NCBI RefSeq assembly: GCF_000219625.1
Contig: NC_018205.1
Span: forward strand, 620,001-684,000
Direction: 5' to 3'
DNA: 64,000 nucleotides
Origin: Zymoseptoria tritici IPO323
Lineage: Eukaryota; Ascomycota; Dothideomycetes; Mycosphaerellales; Mycosphaerellaceae
The notes beneath the pieces were generated by a model. The model was not told the DNA's origin and made no database searches. It saw nothing but the letters and a program-made list of their open reading frames with translations. Position numbers and translations under genes: made by a program. Below are positions 23,232 through 34,488 of the stretch, piece by piece. Positions within the stretch are counted from its first letter, which is position 1; the number at the start of each line of letters is the position of its first letter.

Positions 23232-23597
23232 CTACTCTTTAAGGAGTTTGATCTTACTTATAAGTCCCTTAATCTTAGCGCTATAGCTACCTTTAAGGAG
23301 TTCGATCTTACTTAGTAGTGCCTTACCCTTATTCTCTAGCTCTAAATTCGTATCTATTAATAGCTTAATATTATCCTCTATCGCTACTACCTTCGACTCT
23401 ATGTCTACTATTATTCCTTTACTACTAGTAGCATCCTCGATAGTAGACTCCGTATCTAATAGCTTACTAGCACCGTAGTTAGCCTTACTACGGCTAAAGT
23501 AATATCCGTAGGTCGTCTTATACGTCGTAATGTCCTTATATACGCGACATACGTAGCCTCCTTTCTTATAGAGTCTATACTCGGTAAACGCCGGCAC
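23232..23597 (-). pseudogene. Transposon ORF3, copy 2: coiled-coil protein
   Basis: 121 open codons, differing from copy 1 at only about four residues, including CRV where copy 1 has YCV near residue 17. The same TAG-interrupted extension follows toward 23110. The coiled-coil heptads (LLSKIELLKGSY, SKIKLLK) are preserved. It is the only frame of the element that remains open over most of its length after RIP. Confidence 0.55.
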
Positions 23598-24274
23598 TCC
23601 TAAAACGGGATAATTAGCTAGGATTATACTAAGAAACGCCGAGATCTCCCGGCTTAAACTTACCTTCGTCCGTCTCCTATACTCGACCTATATAATTAAA
23701 GCGGTTAAGTATCTAGCGACCGCTTCGACGTATAGCGGCGTCTACTAATTGCGCCTTAGTAAGAGCTTCGGTCTATGCCTTAATACTAATATACTACGGA
23801 GCGAATTAATCTATTATACTCGGTATACGGAAGGCTTAGAGATCTATAGGTAGCGATAAGGTTACTAGCGGCGGTGTTAGAGTTAGAGGGTCGCTATTAG
23901 ACGGAGGATTATTAACATCTCGCATTAGTATATCGTCGCGCTCGATCGGTAGGCCTTACGATTCGAGCCTAGCTTTTTTAATAGCTTCGCCTTATAATAT
24001 ATTCTAAGTAGTAAAGGCTATTATAAGTAAGAGCGAGAGCGGTAGAGATTAGTAGTAGTAGTAGTAGTAATGTTAATGTTCGAGAGAGAGAGAAACGACC
24101 GCGGAAGGGGATATTTAAACCTACTAAACGCCCTTATTAGTATTATACGTACTTATATATAATTATTAGCTCTTAGCGTAATCTTAGTAACCGGCTGACA
24201 ATAAGTGGTAATATACAACAATAGGAGCGTTTATTGAGGGAGTAAAGTCATTTGAGCTCTGCACGTGACCATCA

Positions 24275-24357
24275 AAATCACGAAATCGACGTAGTGAGGG
24301 AAACTAACGTATGGTACACCATCTCCGACCACATATTGGTCAGATCCGACCAGTCAC
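24275..24357 (-). repeat. Right terminal inverted repeat, copy 2
   Basis: Reverse complement partner of 18892-18976. It keeps CA and TG, so it lies outside the RIP block. Ends near GACCAGTCAC. Confidence 0.75.
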
Positions 24358-25560
24358 AAAGTCTTCTCAACCAGAGTATGCGCCTTTCTCCCGGCGGGCG
24401 GACAAGACATCTACCGCGCTCTCGGCGACTGCGACCGCGACCACATTTACCTATCACTCGCACGTCTCCCTTGCTCTCACTCAAAACATGCGCAGCTAAA
24501 TTGACCTTGCTTAGATCCACCCCCCAGTAACAACCACCCCAGAACCGCTCCACTTCACCCCATACATCGACATAACTTCCCACAAGCGCGGCATGTCGGA
24601 GCAGTTTCTGATCCGCGGAGTCGTCTACCAACTCGGCTACGAGGAATGGCAGAATCCAAGCACCGCTATCCTCCGCTACGACCCATCTATGCCCTCTGCT
24701 ACAGCCCATCCTCCTCCTCCACTACCTTCCGATACCGAGCCTCCGTTTCTCCGGCATCGATCTGCACCTTCCCGCGGTTCCTTGTCGCCACGCAACGACT
24801 GTCACGGGCAAGTCTGCGCGCAGCATGTCTGGAAACCTAAGTGCTTCAGCTGTCGCTGGGCCGCGGCTCATTTCTGCCACGGAAAACATCGAGATGGTTG
24901 AAGAAGGTGGACGGATCTCAAAGGGACGAGCAGAGAGAAGTGGGCATGCCTGGACATGCCTGGACATGGAACAAAGATGCACAGACCGAGGCTCGAGGTT
25001 TACAGCGAACTCATCTTCACCGAAGTCGACGCCGCCGCCTTCGTCCGCCGCACGAACCAGGACTTTCAATACCAGCTTGTCGTCCAGCGCGGATACGACA
25101 TCTATTCGACTTTCCAGACTGGTGTCCAGATATTCGCGACACCTCTTTCTCAGCACCCACTCCTCCCGCCGAAGATCGATTCCAAGGTCTCTCTTCGACC
25201 AAGTTTTCGAACAGCAGGTACCCTTCGCCGGGGACCAAAAATCATACGCCCGACCTCTGGCCGCGACGACATCACCTTTACTTTACCTTCACCCTCACCC
25301 GGCTCCACTCCCGCAACATTCGCAACGCACGCCATTATGCCTTTGAACCCTTTGAGCTCAACTTCCGCGACTCAAACCCCATCGAGCTCGACCACTTGCG
25401 CACACTCTTCCGTCTCGAGCGCCTTCCTCTCCCCATGCCCAAGTCACCTTCATCGCCGCACTCACACCCATCTGAGCTTGTCGATCCACGCCACCCCCGC
25501 CGGCCACGATCTCGGGGTCTACAGCATCCCCAGATCCTGTAAAGAGTGTGCATAACAACG
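24358..25560 (+). pseudogene. Frame-broken gene relic beside the transposon
   Basis: Forward protein-like sequence runs from about 24590 to 25550 but passes through at least three frames. Examples are YELGYEEW-like sequence near 24620-24660, FEQQVPFAGDQ near 25205 and YFTFTLTRLHSRN near 25280. No intron signals fit the switches. No family is recognised. It may have been disrupted before or by the transposon insertion. Confidence 0.35.
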
Positions 25561-28045
25561 CAGAGCGTTGTAGTAACACCTAAAGTCTCCCTGCAGTCTC
25601 GATATCCGACGTTACAGGGAGTCATGTTGCTGTGCATTCTCAAACGCGCAACAACTGCGCCATGGTACGTCTGAACGGACTGCGAAGCCGCGCCGCTGTG
25701 AAACTGTATTCGCAGGGGCCGTGCATCGTCCCTCATTGGAGCAAGGGTGGTGGTGCGACGGCGCTTTCAAGCTCGCGACTTCTGCGATTATCCGACTTCG
25801 CCTCCATGTAGGTACGAACTGTACGGCAAGCAATTCCGGCGGAACCTTGGCTTGATCGATTTCAAGTAAGTTCACTGGGCCAGGTCCGCCGGCATGAATC
25901 AAGATTTCATCCTCTTCCTAAGCATTGTCCCTTTCCCAACGCTTTCGATCCCGCCATCATTGTCTCTGGCGAAGTATGCTCCAGACACGAACTAGTAGGT
26001 CGGCTGCCGGAAAATCTCGGACCAACAACGCGGAATCCGAAGCGAGTATGTCCTTACTTCGATGTCAAGACAGGGGTTGAGAACACCTGAAGCGTGAGAA
26101 GTCACATCGTTAGACATGGAGGCTTCAAGGTGATGGAACGTGTGCAAGGGGCGAATTTGGATTGCCCCAATGTCGGTCGCGCAGTGCAATGTTCCCCAAA
26201 ATTTGCCGACTCCATCGAGATGCTCGCCAACAAGTAGTATGCGACAACGAGTCACCGACACGTCCATACAGCGATCGGATGATCGATGATCGAAACATGC
26301 GGTGTACGATAATGAGGTACCAGCATTCAGATGCAGTAGTCGCAGGCGGGACAACCGGAAAAGGTCGGTCGTGGTGCCAATAGAGTGGAGCCGCCTCGTG
26401 TTGCACTGGAGACACCACCATTGGGTAGCGGAGGTTTAATGCTGCGATTTGAGCAACAGCACCACGCCTTTTTGATCGGCCTCCTTCATAGCCGGCTTGT
26501 CTCACCGGCACAAGAGCGGTGCTTGATGTTTGAAAAGAAGCGTAGTATGTGACTGCGAGCAGCCACGGGACGATGAATGCAAGTGGTCACTCTTTGAAAA
26601 TTGAAAATCCTGCTGCCCTTGGCGTCTCATGCGTTGACCGTCGCTCTTACCAAGTACGACTGTGCCAGTGTCCGTATCACAATCTCTCCTCAAGGTGTAA
26701 TCGGTTGCTGTGACGGAGAGCCTCCTATACAACCTGGCCTCATAGTGCGAGCTCCTCCTCAAAGTCAAACCCGTCCGAAGGCCTGCCTCCATCTCCTCAC
26801 ATTGTACCGATCCTGCGCACACAAGTCCTCGTGCCCATCGTGATGCCCGGTTTTGTACGTGTCCATGACTTGACTCTCAATGTTGCCATCTTCTTTTTCA
26901 TTTTATTCATCACCTTTTTCCACAAGGCAAGCGGATCCCGAGACCTCAACGCCTCCACGTCCATAGGCGCCAGACATCTATTCCGCGGCTGTCCTGTCCT
27001 AACGGCTCAATCCACTGCGCACGCGCTGCGCGGCACTCCGTCCTTGCTGTCGTCTCTTGGACGCAGGTTTGCGGCCTTACGCGCTGAAGAGCCAGGACCC
27101 TTGAGTATGAAACGAGCTGCGTTCGCTCCAACCGCGTTTTGTGGGTGAATGATGTGGACCTGGACCGGGAGCCGCGAGTGTACGAGTATTACTCAAGGAA
27201 GATGGGACTCATGGGGTTGTTTGCGAAATCGCAGGAATCGCAGGCGGCATTGGCCAGAGACCGGGTTGTCGAGTGTTCCATCTAGTTCGATTCTCGCGGG
27301 AAACTGCCCTTGAGCGCAAGAGGAGAGCATCGCTGTATGGGTATGGTGAAGCGAGCCTTGAAGATGCGTCGGCGGTAAAAGTTCGGACGGGAGCTCCGAA
27401 TTTTTACCGTCCGAATCTCACTACAACTTCCAAGTCGACTTCTTACGACCTCTGCTTGCACCGCCCATGGCCGACTGCAGCTCCATGGCAGGTATCACAC
27501 GTCATCTCGGATAGTCAACGACCCTCAGCGCTCCTGCCAAATCGGCTGACCCAGCTGATCGGATTCGGCCTAGCATGCGTGCGTCCTTTCCTTCGCAATG
27601 GTCGCGATCGCGGCCGCACGCTGCACAGGATGAATCAGCGCCATAACCAGTATCCTCTCATCTTTCACCGGTTCCTCTCGTCTCTCTTCCTCTCACCTCC
27701 AGCATTGACTGCAAGCACCCTCTCACAAACAGCGTCACTGTCGCTGTCACTCGCACACCATGAACCCGATATCCCACCAAGACCAAGTATCCGAAGCGAA
27801 CACGAGAATGGCAATGGATATGGCACGAAAGGCGGCAGCAGACTTGCAAGTCAAACGTTACTTGACAGCTTTGCAGTCGCTAACACTCTCGCAGGTCCAC
27901 ATCTCTGCAGGGTCGACTACATCCAGCATGGACCAACACTTCACAGGACGAACCTCCCAACGGCACAAGTGCCGAATCCCCGTTCGTGAGCCTATTCGAC
28001 GAGGCTTTCGAAGACATTGAATCTCCTTTCGTGTACGCTACCGGC
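25561..28045. other. No intact gene; weak open frames
   Basis: Several open frames of 80-240 codons lie on both strands (for example forward 27273-27989), but they have no domain, no clear start and biased Ser/Arg composition typical of shadow frames. The last part (about 27890-28045) is open in frame with the following gene. Confidence 0.4.
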
Positions 28046-28423
28046 ATGGCCTTCGATCAACTCAATTCGGCAGTGCCACATGCGCAAGAGCTTCAAGGTC
28101 TCAAAGAGAGAATCAGGATACAGACGGAGGGGATCGAGAAGCTCACGGCCGAGCACGGGAAAGTCAAGGAAGAGCGTCGGAAGCTCGACATTCACTTGCA
28201 GGAGGTCCTGGATTCCAACGACGAGTCACTCAAGAGGGTCGACATGCTTGTGCAAGCCGGCGTCACCTTACCACGTTGGGTTATGGAACTTGCAGAGGAG
28301 CTTCGCAACGACAAAGTTCAGCTCCAAGCGGAGTTGAATGCTGCGTATGGAAAGGAGTCGGACACGGACGCTGTCCGGCAGGGAGAGTTGGCTGCTGCAG
28401 GAAGTAAGACGGTCGCAAACTGA
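28046..28423 (+). CDS. Small coiled-coil protein, 5' exon unresolved
   Basis: From the ATG at 28046 the frame gives 125 residues. The same frame is open upstream to about 27892, where a CTCGCAG acceptor-like site at 27892-27898 suggests an earlier exon; the ATG at 27760 begins a plausible first exon, but its phase does not match with the donors I tried. Residues about 15-60 are a strongly charged amphipathic helix (LKERIRI, KVKEERRKLD), a likely coiled coil. The tail is Ala/Glu-rich. No family is recognised. Comparable short coiled-coil proteins in fungi are often species-specific. Confidence 0.5.
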   Translation: MAFDQLNSAVPHAQELQGLKERIRIQTEGIEKLTAEHGKVKEERRKLDIHLQEVLDSNDESLKRVDMLVQAGVTLPRWVMELAEELRNDKVQLQAELNAAYGKESDTDAVRQGELAAAGSKTVAN

Positions 28424-28606
28424 ATTTGCCTGAGGCTGTCCATATCGCTCTTCCACACACAAGACGACAACAATCAATACCAACCTACGGGCTTCCAACC
28501 AAATACCACGAACGAGCTTCGGTTCGCAAGAGCAGGAGGGTAGGCTAAGAATACGACGTGTTGTTGTGCTATTGCGAAAAGTTGACGTCCCAAAACGTCT
28601 GACATC

Positions 28607-28935
28607 ATGCGGCAGATTTCCCAGTCCAGCGAAGTCGAAGTCGTCTCCTCCGACGAGGGCCTCCTACACTCCATCCTTTGCTACATGTCCGTCGACCCCG
28701 AAGTGCACCCTCGATATATCTCCTCCCTGCCGCTGATACACCGCCGTCCGATTGCGCCAACTACCTACTCTACGTCGTAGGAATCGGAGCGCTTCGACTC
28801 GAGGAGATGCAGCGTCAGCGTTAGCGCGACCTCCGGGACTGCCATCTCCTCCCAATAGTCCTACCAGGTCTCCACAGCGCGTTCAGGCGGCGGATGCGTA
28901 AGGGAAGCGGAGAGCAGTCCAGGGTGCGAGATTAA
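28607..28935 (+). pseudogene. Broken small gene
   Basis: ATG 28607 opens a 57-codon frame (MRQISQSSEVEVVSSDEG...). Near 28723 the protein-like signal shifts to another frame that continues LLYVVGIGALRLEEMQRQR, meets one TAG, then goes on to a TAA near 28935. One frameshift plus one nonsense codon therefore separate three coding pieces. Unrecognised. Confidence 0.4.
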
Positions 28936-28991
28936 GGAGATGTACAAACCCCGGATGTACCCCTTGTAATGTCACGAGGATACGGTCGTAA

Positions 28992-30440
28992 ATGGAGCAA
29001 ACACAAGTCACCACCTACGCTGCCGCGCCTCACGGTGGTGCTGCTCCAGGCTCTGCTCCAAGCGCCGGTAACAACTCTTCTCGAAAGTAAGTCCTTCCAC
29101 TTGTGTTCCTTTCTTCTTCAATTCAAGTCGGTGGCATTTCAATGGCGATTCTCCCTAGCCCGGCAACGATTAAGAGGACAACGTAGCGCATCGTAGGCGT
29201 GTCGCAAAACTTCTCGAGTATGCCGTATCTCATACCAAGCTCGTTCCCGTCAATGATCCGGAGACTACCCTCGGAAAGCCTCCAGAAGCGGATGGCGACT
29301 TTGCCAATCGGTCTGAACTCACTCAAGCTCGGCGCTGTACTCCTTCTGCGGGCACCAGCCTTGCTCGGAGCTGCAGATCCTCTGGTGCGACGGCAGTGTC
29401 ATGCCTGGCGCCTGCTGCAGCGTCATCAACAAAACTGTCTTCCCCGAGACCGTGGTCATCTGACCGAACCGCATGCAAGCAGCCAGCTTGGATGCCATTG
29501 CCCGCATGCTTGAGTAAGGCACTGCAGTTGAGGTCGGCTTCGTGTACGGTGTTTCGCCAACCGGCGACATGATTCGCTGTCTCTCGCGTAGTGTGCGTGT
29601 ACGGGTCGCCTTCTCGAATTCCCCATCGAAGGGTACATGAACTCGAGCAAGCTCAAATACCTAATCATCGATGAGGCCGACCGCATAACTAACGACTTTG
29701 GACATCGCATCTCGGAGTTCCAAGCTAATGCGACTTTCAAGATCATCGCTTTCTCTGCCACGTCCAACTCTGCCAGCGAGTACGTCTTGTCCAAGCTGTT
29801 GCCATCTAGCTTCAAGCAGGCGAGACATCCAGGGAGTGCATGCAGTTGACCATATACATATTCATTCGAGGTTCCACCTGGCACACACAGGTACACTATG
29901 CATCTCGGACTCGTCCTGGGCCGGTTCGGGGACAACCCCATTGACCTTACTCGATGATCGAGTAACATTCTAAGTCGAGACGATCAAGTACGCAGAGGAC
30001 CCTCACACAACTTCGGCAAAGTCGCAACATTTCACGGGAAGAACTCTATAGGATGCCCGGAGGTCTGTCAGTGACTCTTTCTCATCCTCCGACGGGCCCA
30101 GCAGCTCGACGTCATCGTCATGACTTTTGCTGCCGGAGGCCGCGGCTACCACTGGCAGAGCGTCGGTCAGACGACTCCGTTGGACATTGCCAAGAGCTTC
30201 GAGGAGCTCGTTCGCCAGCTCTCGTATCGGCCGCTGCGGTCGGCGTGGCGTGGCGTCAATTGACGTGCTCATCGTCGATCCTTCTCGCACGGGTGATTCT
30301 AGGATCGCGAAGCAGTACAGCGGCCGTGCTTGAAATCTGTCGTCTAGTCAGAGACAACAAGGTTGTGGAGATGAACGGCTCTCAGGGCATGTTCATCACT
30401 TTCCCGCCGGGTGGTGATGGAGGCAGTGCTGGGTCCCAGG
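28992..30440 (+). pseudogene. DEAD-box RNA helicase relic
   Basis: ATG 28992 begins MEQTQVTTYAAAP, ending at a GTAAGT donor at 29087. Downstream, a GTAVEVGFVYG segment (from 29518) is in one frame; motif II is in another (LIIDEADRI, DEAD at 29670-29681) with motif III SAT at 29754-29762 (FSATS). A TFAAGGRGYHW stretch near 30120-30150 resembles motif V, and a Gly-rich tail follows at about 30400. These are the hallmarks of ATP-dependent DEAD-box helicases, which remodel RNA in nucleus or cytoplasm. Motif I (the Walker GKT) is not seen, and several frameshifts and stops separate the motifs, so it is dead. The exact subfamily cannot be named. Confidence 0.65.
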
Positions 30441-31432
30441 GTGAAGGTGCTGCTAAGCAGGACGATTATGGTGATGTGTCACACTTCATGGCTGACCACT
30501 TATTGAGCCCATCTTGCTCAATAACGATCAGATTTCCCCAGCTTGTCTTCCATCTCACTCCAAGGCTACCATTTCCTTCATTCTCTGACCACTGTTCTCC
30601 CTCCTGTACATGGCCAACTTGATCTTATGCTAAGTAACGCTTGTGCTCAGCTCCGCGGTCTGCACCTGTCCCGCAGCTCGACCTGTCAGCTCGACTTCAA
30701 CCTTCAGCGGCCTCGAACAATATCTCGCCATCACTTGGCCAGGAGACAAGAAGCCTCCCAGCGTCGAATCAGCCCCCCCTAGTTTCTCTCACCAACCTTC
30801 CCATCTCCGAGGCTGAACCAATACCTAAGACCAAGGAGGAGAAAAAGAATGTTGGAGGCCCTGACAAGTGTGACCCTCAAGCAGCAGAACACGGCGAGGC
30901 TACTCGAAGCACTATATAGAGCCGTGCATCAAGTCTTGCTTGCCGACGCTTTCCAATTACTGCGACGGCCAACTCTGCTTCATCTGTGGGACTTTGTCGA
31001 GTCTACAACGATGAACAAGACCAAGCAGGCTCTGCAACTGCTTGCGGCCTTTGTGCATAAAGGCTAGGAAATGCACCCGTTTCTTCCGGTAGCCACAGGC
31101 CGGGGCCGATCTCCACGCACGCCCGATTGCTACCGGCAACTCGACAACACATGAGATATCGTCCAGTTCTCCGGAACCGCCCAAGATGTTCTGTGGAGAA
31201 TGCAACTCGCACCCCTTCTCCCTCGTCGAAGCTCATGAACATTGTCTTATACAGTGAGACAACACGCAGTATCCACGGAGCGTGCATGGGTTTACACGAG
31301 GCTGGCCTCCAGCAAGGTTTTGAAGGGGTCTCGGAGGCGGCAGACATTTTCGCTGTCCCACAGACTAAGACTATGACCATGCCGAATAGCGCCTTGCTAT
31401 TCATCGCCCACTCCTGAATTTCCGTTGTCCGT
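30441..31432. other. Intergenic or decayed, nothing recognised
   Basis: Short open frames only, with no repeat array and no conserved motif. Base composition is normal. Confidence 0.45.
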
Positions 31433-33217
31433 GGCATCACCGTGACCGCCCTCCTCGATAACTCTCTTGCTGCTGGCTTCGAGACGACAAGCGCTGCTGC
31501 TCCGGGAAACTTGGCGCACACTACTACATCTGTCGAATAGTGTCCTCCGGCGTCGCTGCAACCGAGACGGCCGACCGCAATTCCATCATCGGCCAGGTTG
31601 CTTAACTGCTACCATTGCTTTTGCAAGCAATGAAGCTGCAATCAGTGCTCGAGTAGGACCCCACCATTGTGATCGCGCTAGTATCGCAGACTGCTATTGG
31701 CACGCTCCTGGCCATACCAAGCAGATGGTCTGCAATGCCACAATCTCTAGTAATATCGGAACGAAGTAGTTCTAGACCTGCCTAACGAAGTCTCTACTGC
31801 CGCTGCCGATGTTGCTACCACGATTAAACCCGTCTAAACAGAGCCTATCTTATGCACGGTCGACATACTTAAGCGTGTGGCTCCCCAAGAAACTGCCGTG
31901 AGCTTGACCCTCAAGACCACTGCTGTTTAGGATATGACTATCCCGGAAGTGACTTCGACCATTAACGCCCCCGAGACTTCGTCTGTGGTGGACTTCTGGA
32001 CCGGATCGAAACTGTTCAGAGCGTGCGACGCTTGCATTCACATCAAAGACTCGTGATGTTGATGCGCAGGGCAGCATTGATAGCAGTACTGACCACACAC
32101 TCCCCGCGAAAGCACTCTCTGGAGAGGAACTCAATGCTTCGGCAGCCGGAGGAGCTGTTACGAGCCACGGAAGAGAGAGGACGAAATTCGTACCGGAAGT
32201 CGACGCTGTCGTTCCAATTGTCATTGAGCGGACGGCACATGAGTCTCCAAGCACGGGAGAGGCGTCTGTAAATGGCGAAAGGGGCAAGACATTCTCTCAC
32301 CTACAAACACTGTCCACGTCAACGCAGACAAATTCTCAATCAAGACTTTTCAGGGGCTGCATTAACATACTCATCTCTCATGTTCTTCCAGCTGCCTAGC
32401 TTTCCTCGCATTACCACCAGTGTCCCTTTCCACAAGAAATACACCGGTGGCCACGCATTCATTCACACTACTACAAAGGAGACTCTGCCAACCCATGTCA
32501 TTCATGCTCTTACTAGCGCCACCGAGCCAAAGATGGCTCCCGGGAAGCCGTTGAGAGAGGAGTCGCCGCCGAGAACGATGGAAGAAGTTTACACATGGAG
32601 TACTGTGACTCCACGAGCCCGGTTCAGGCTGCTCCCTCGAGGTCACATCGACCAAGGCTGCCACAGGGACTTCTGATACCATGTCTCTAAAGGACGTCAA
32701 TAATCATCAGGCGACTAATGGCGATCTCACCGCCAACGTTACCGGAAAGTCTGCCAGCTGGACCAATGGAAGGGATGGTTCTGTTATCGAGACCGTCCCA
32801 GAGACCATACCATCCGTTGAACTCGACATCGGGAGCAGCATATCGAATACTTTGGACAGTTTCGCGGCTGGCTCTGCGCACGAGGTTGATCCCGACACTG
32901 CCCACGTTCCTTTTCAAAGCACTTCTGACATCTTTCAAATGACAATCGACGGTTGCGACGACACTGCAGCCACCGATGCTGAGGGTGATGGCCATAAGTA
33001 TCACACGATGACAACGCAGCCCATCAAAGCTGTCACACCGCAGCTCAGAGCGTCGTATCCAGCATCCTCAGCGATGATTAACAGTCCAATCGACCCGGCC
33101 TTCCGATCCAGAGCCATATCAATATTGCTATCCGCAACCTCGTTCTCGACTCATCCGCTTCCCTCCTTACGCGACTTCATCAGCGGCGAACTTTGCCAGT
33201 TCTCCGTTGTCGGATAG
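31433..33217 (+). pseudogene. Thr/Ser-rich gene relic with stops and frameshifts
   Basis: One frame runs from about 31433 to 32058 with several TAG/TAA codons between otherwise continuous Thr/Ala/Val-rich protein-like sequence. A second frame carries the signal from about 32040 to 32390 (EELNASAAGGAVTSHG), and from about 32640 the first frame resumes and stays open to 33217 (from ATG 32681: MSLKDVNNHQATNGD, 178 codons). The acidic, Thr/Ser-rich composition suggests a long disordered or cell-surface protein, but no signal peptide or domain is visible. The intact 3' piece could still be expressed as a small protein. Confidence 0.45.
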
Positions 33218-33264
33218 TCCACGGCTCCCCGCTGTCTTGCATTGTACACATCCAAGCGTCTTCA

Positions 33265-33450
33265 ACGTCCGACGGCTTAATGTCGATAAGATCTCTACGC
33301 TCGAGAAACCCTTCGGTAGAGGAAGGCTTTAGTAGGGATGCCGAAGTCCTTATTATCTTAGCTTCTAAGAATTATAATAGCTCGGCATTAGGCGAGGACG
33401 AACATAGCGCCGCTCCGGATTATTAGACTAGCACTATATTACCTTTAAAA
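33265..33450. other. Short RIP-like patch
   Basis: About 180 bp with very few CA/TG and many TAG/TTA (for example around 33350-33430), in contrast to both flanks. It may be a fragment of an old RIPed repeat. No match to the 11-24 kb element is evident. Confidence 0.4.
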
Positions 33451-33491
33451 CATAATCCATTACGCAGGCTATCAATCGTCTCCAATACTCT

Positions 33492-33854
33492 ATGGATTCG
33501 ACGATCGCTCAACACAAGGTTTTAAAGCCGGCTTTCTTCGATTGTCCTCCTATCCGTTCGCCTGTGATTGCTGTGCAGACAGACCAACAAGACGATTCCG
33601 TCAACTCCCACGACGACACCTAAAATCGTACAACAACGCAACTTATTGCCAATTTCAAAGCAGTGGTCGCCGAAGTTGCGGCCTACTTCAGAACTTTTAA
33701 CCAGGGTTTCGATCTTTGCGGGAACCAATTGATTGAAAATCAAAGTTATACGCAGGAAGCGCTGCAATATGTTAACAAAGGTTCGTCGTTCCGTTTGGGA
33801 GATCCCCAGCCAGCCTTGGTCAGACCCCGAGACCGATGTGCATCGTCCTGGTAG
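33492..33854 (+). pseudogene. Small gene with one in-frame TAA
   Basis: ATG 33492 (MDSTIAQHKVLKPAFF) is followed by TAA at 33621-33623; the same frame then continues with good protein-like sequence (FKAVVAEVAAYFRTFNQG) to TAG at 33852-33854, 121 codons in all. The stop lies in an ACCTAA context and fits CAA-to-TAA. Unrecognised. Confidence 0.4.
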
Positions 33855-34261
33855 CAGCAAGCACCCGCTCAGCACTACCGCCAGTGCGTCTGCGCCGTAT
33901 AAAAGACGAATAGCATAGTCGAGCCATGCCTAAGAGTGGCACACCGAACATGATAATAACCTTGGCAGCGCAAGTCCACCGTATTGTAGAGCAGTCCCGT
34001 CGCTAAGATCAGCCGAGACGGAGTGTGTGCCAAGCGATCGCTGCTCCAGCTTAAATCCTCTTCGCCGGGGATCGATCTCGTCCTTTCCTCTGCCTCGATG
34101 CCGTCCAACCCTGGGATCGTCCTCTTTGCGGCTGTTACAGGCTCGTCGTTGGAGCTCTTATGCTTCGATGAAATCGGGTGTTCCGAAGTCCAGAATCTAC
34201 TTGCCTGTCAATCGAGTCCATTCGGTTGACGCTGTGCTAGGGATGTGTACACTTCGTATGG

Positions 34262-34340
<79 letters not shown>

Positions 34341-34488
34341 CAGAGAGAGAAAGGGTATGTTGTTTTTAACTTGTGTTGAGATATGTCCCTTGGAGACCAA
34401 CCTCGAACGCAGTCTAGACATAGCCATGGTTGGTGTCCCAATCGGTGGTCTGCACGTGGAGCTCTCCGCTGCACTCTGTGTGGTGTCT
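33855..34488. other. Intergenic with a long GA microsatellite
   Basis: Contains the (GA)n run at 34264-34352 and otherwise weak open frames. It lies between the small broken gene and the 3' end of the reverse-strand kinase. Confidence 0.5.
34264..34352. repeat. (GA)n microsatellite
   Basis: About 34 uninterrupted GA units followed by interrupted GACAGAGAGACA units. It sits 137 bp beyond the kinase stop codon, so it reads as CT repeat in that gene's 3' flank. Confidence 0.9.

Larger units (their letters stand above)
11390..24235. other. RIP-mutated block
   Basis: Across about 12.8 kb, CpA and TpG are almost absent while CpG remains common and TA, CTA and TAG are very frequent. This is the classical CpA-to-TpA signature of repeat-induced point mutation, a premeiotic fungal defence against duplicated DNA. 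Sense frames carry TAG/TAA where Trp or Gln would be expected. The block stops sharply just inside the outer TIR arms of both copies and is interrupted only by the un-mutated insertion at 12334-13216. The 1.4 kb between the copies is also affected, more mildly. Confidence 0.9.
18892..24357 (+). mobile_element. TIR transposon copy 2 with integrase-core gene (RIP-inactivated)
   Basis: Second direct copy, 5.47 kb, with the same gene order as copy 1 and no retroelement insertion. Its inverted repeats are longer and clearer (18892-18976 against 24275-24357), differing mainly by C/T and G/A changes on the RIPed left arm. Near its left end is a GTC trinucleotide run (19041-19067). The right third (about 23.0-24.2 kb) is nearly identical to copy 1, whereas the integrase part is much more diverged. 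No target-site duplication was identified. Confidence 0.75.

Noticed and set aside
24278..24709. Long reverse open frame at the right edge of the transposon
   Set aside because: Its C-terminal part is the terminal inverted repeat, and the opposite strand is also open. No start, splice or domain support.
27270..27300. tRNA B-box-like GTTCGATTC sequence
   Set aside because: No A-box at the right distance and no cloverleaf could be drawn around it.
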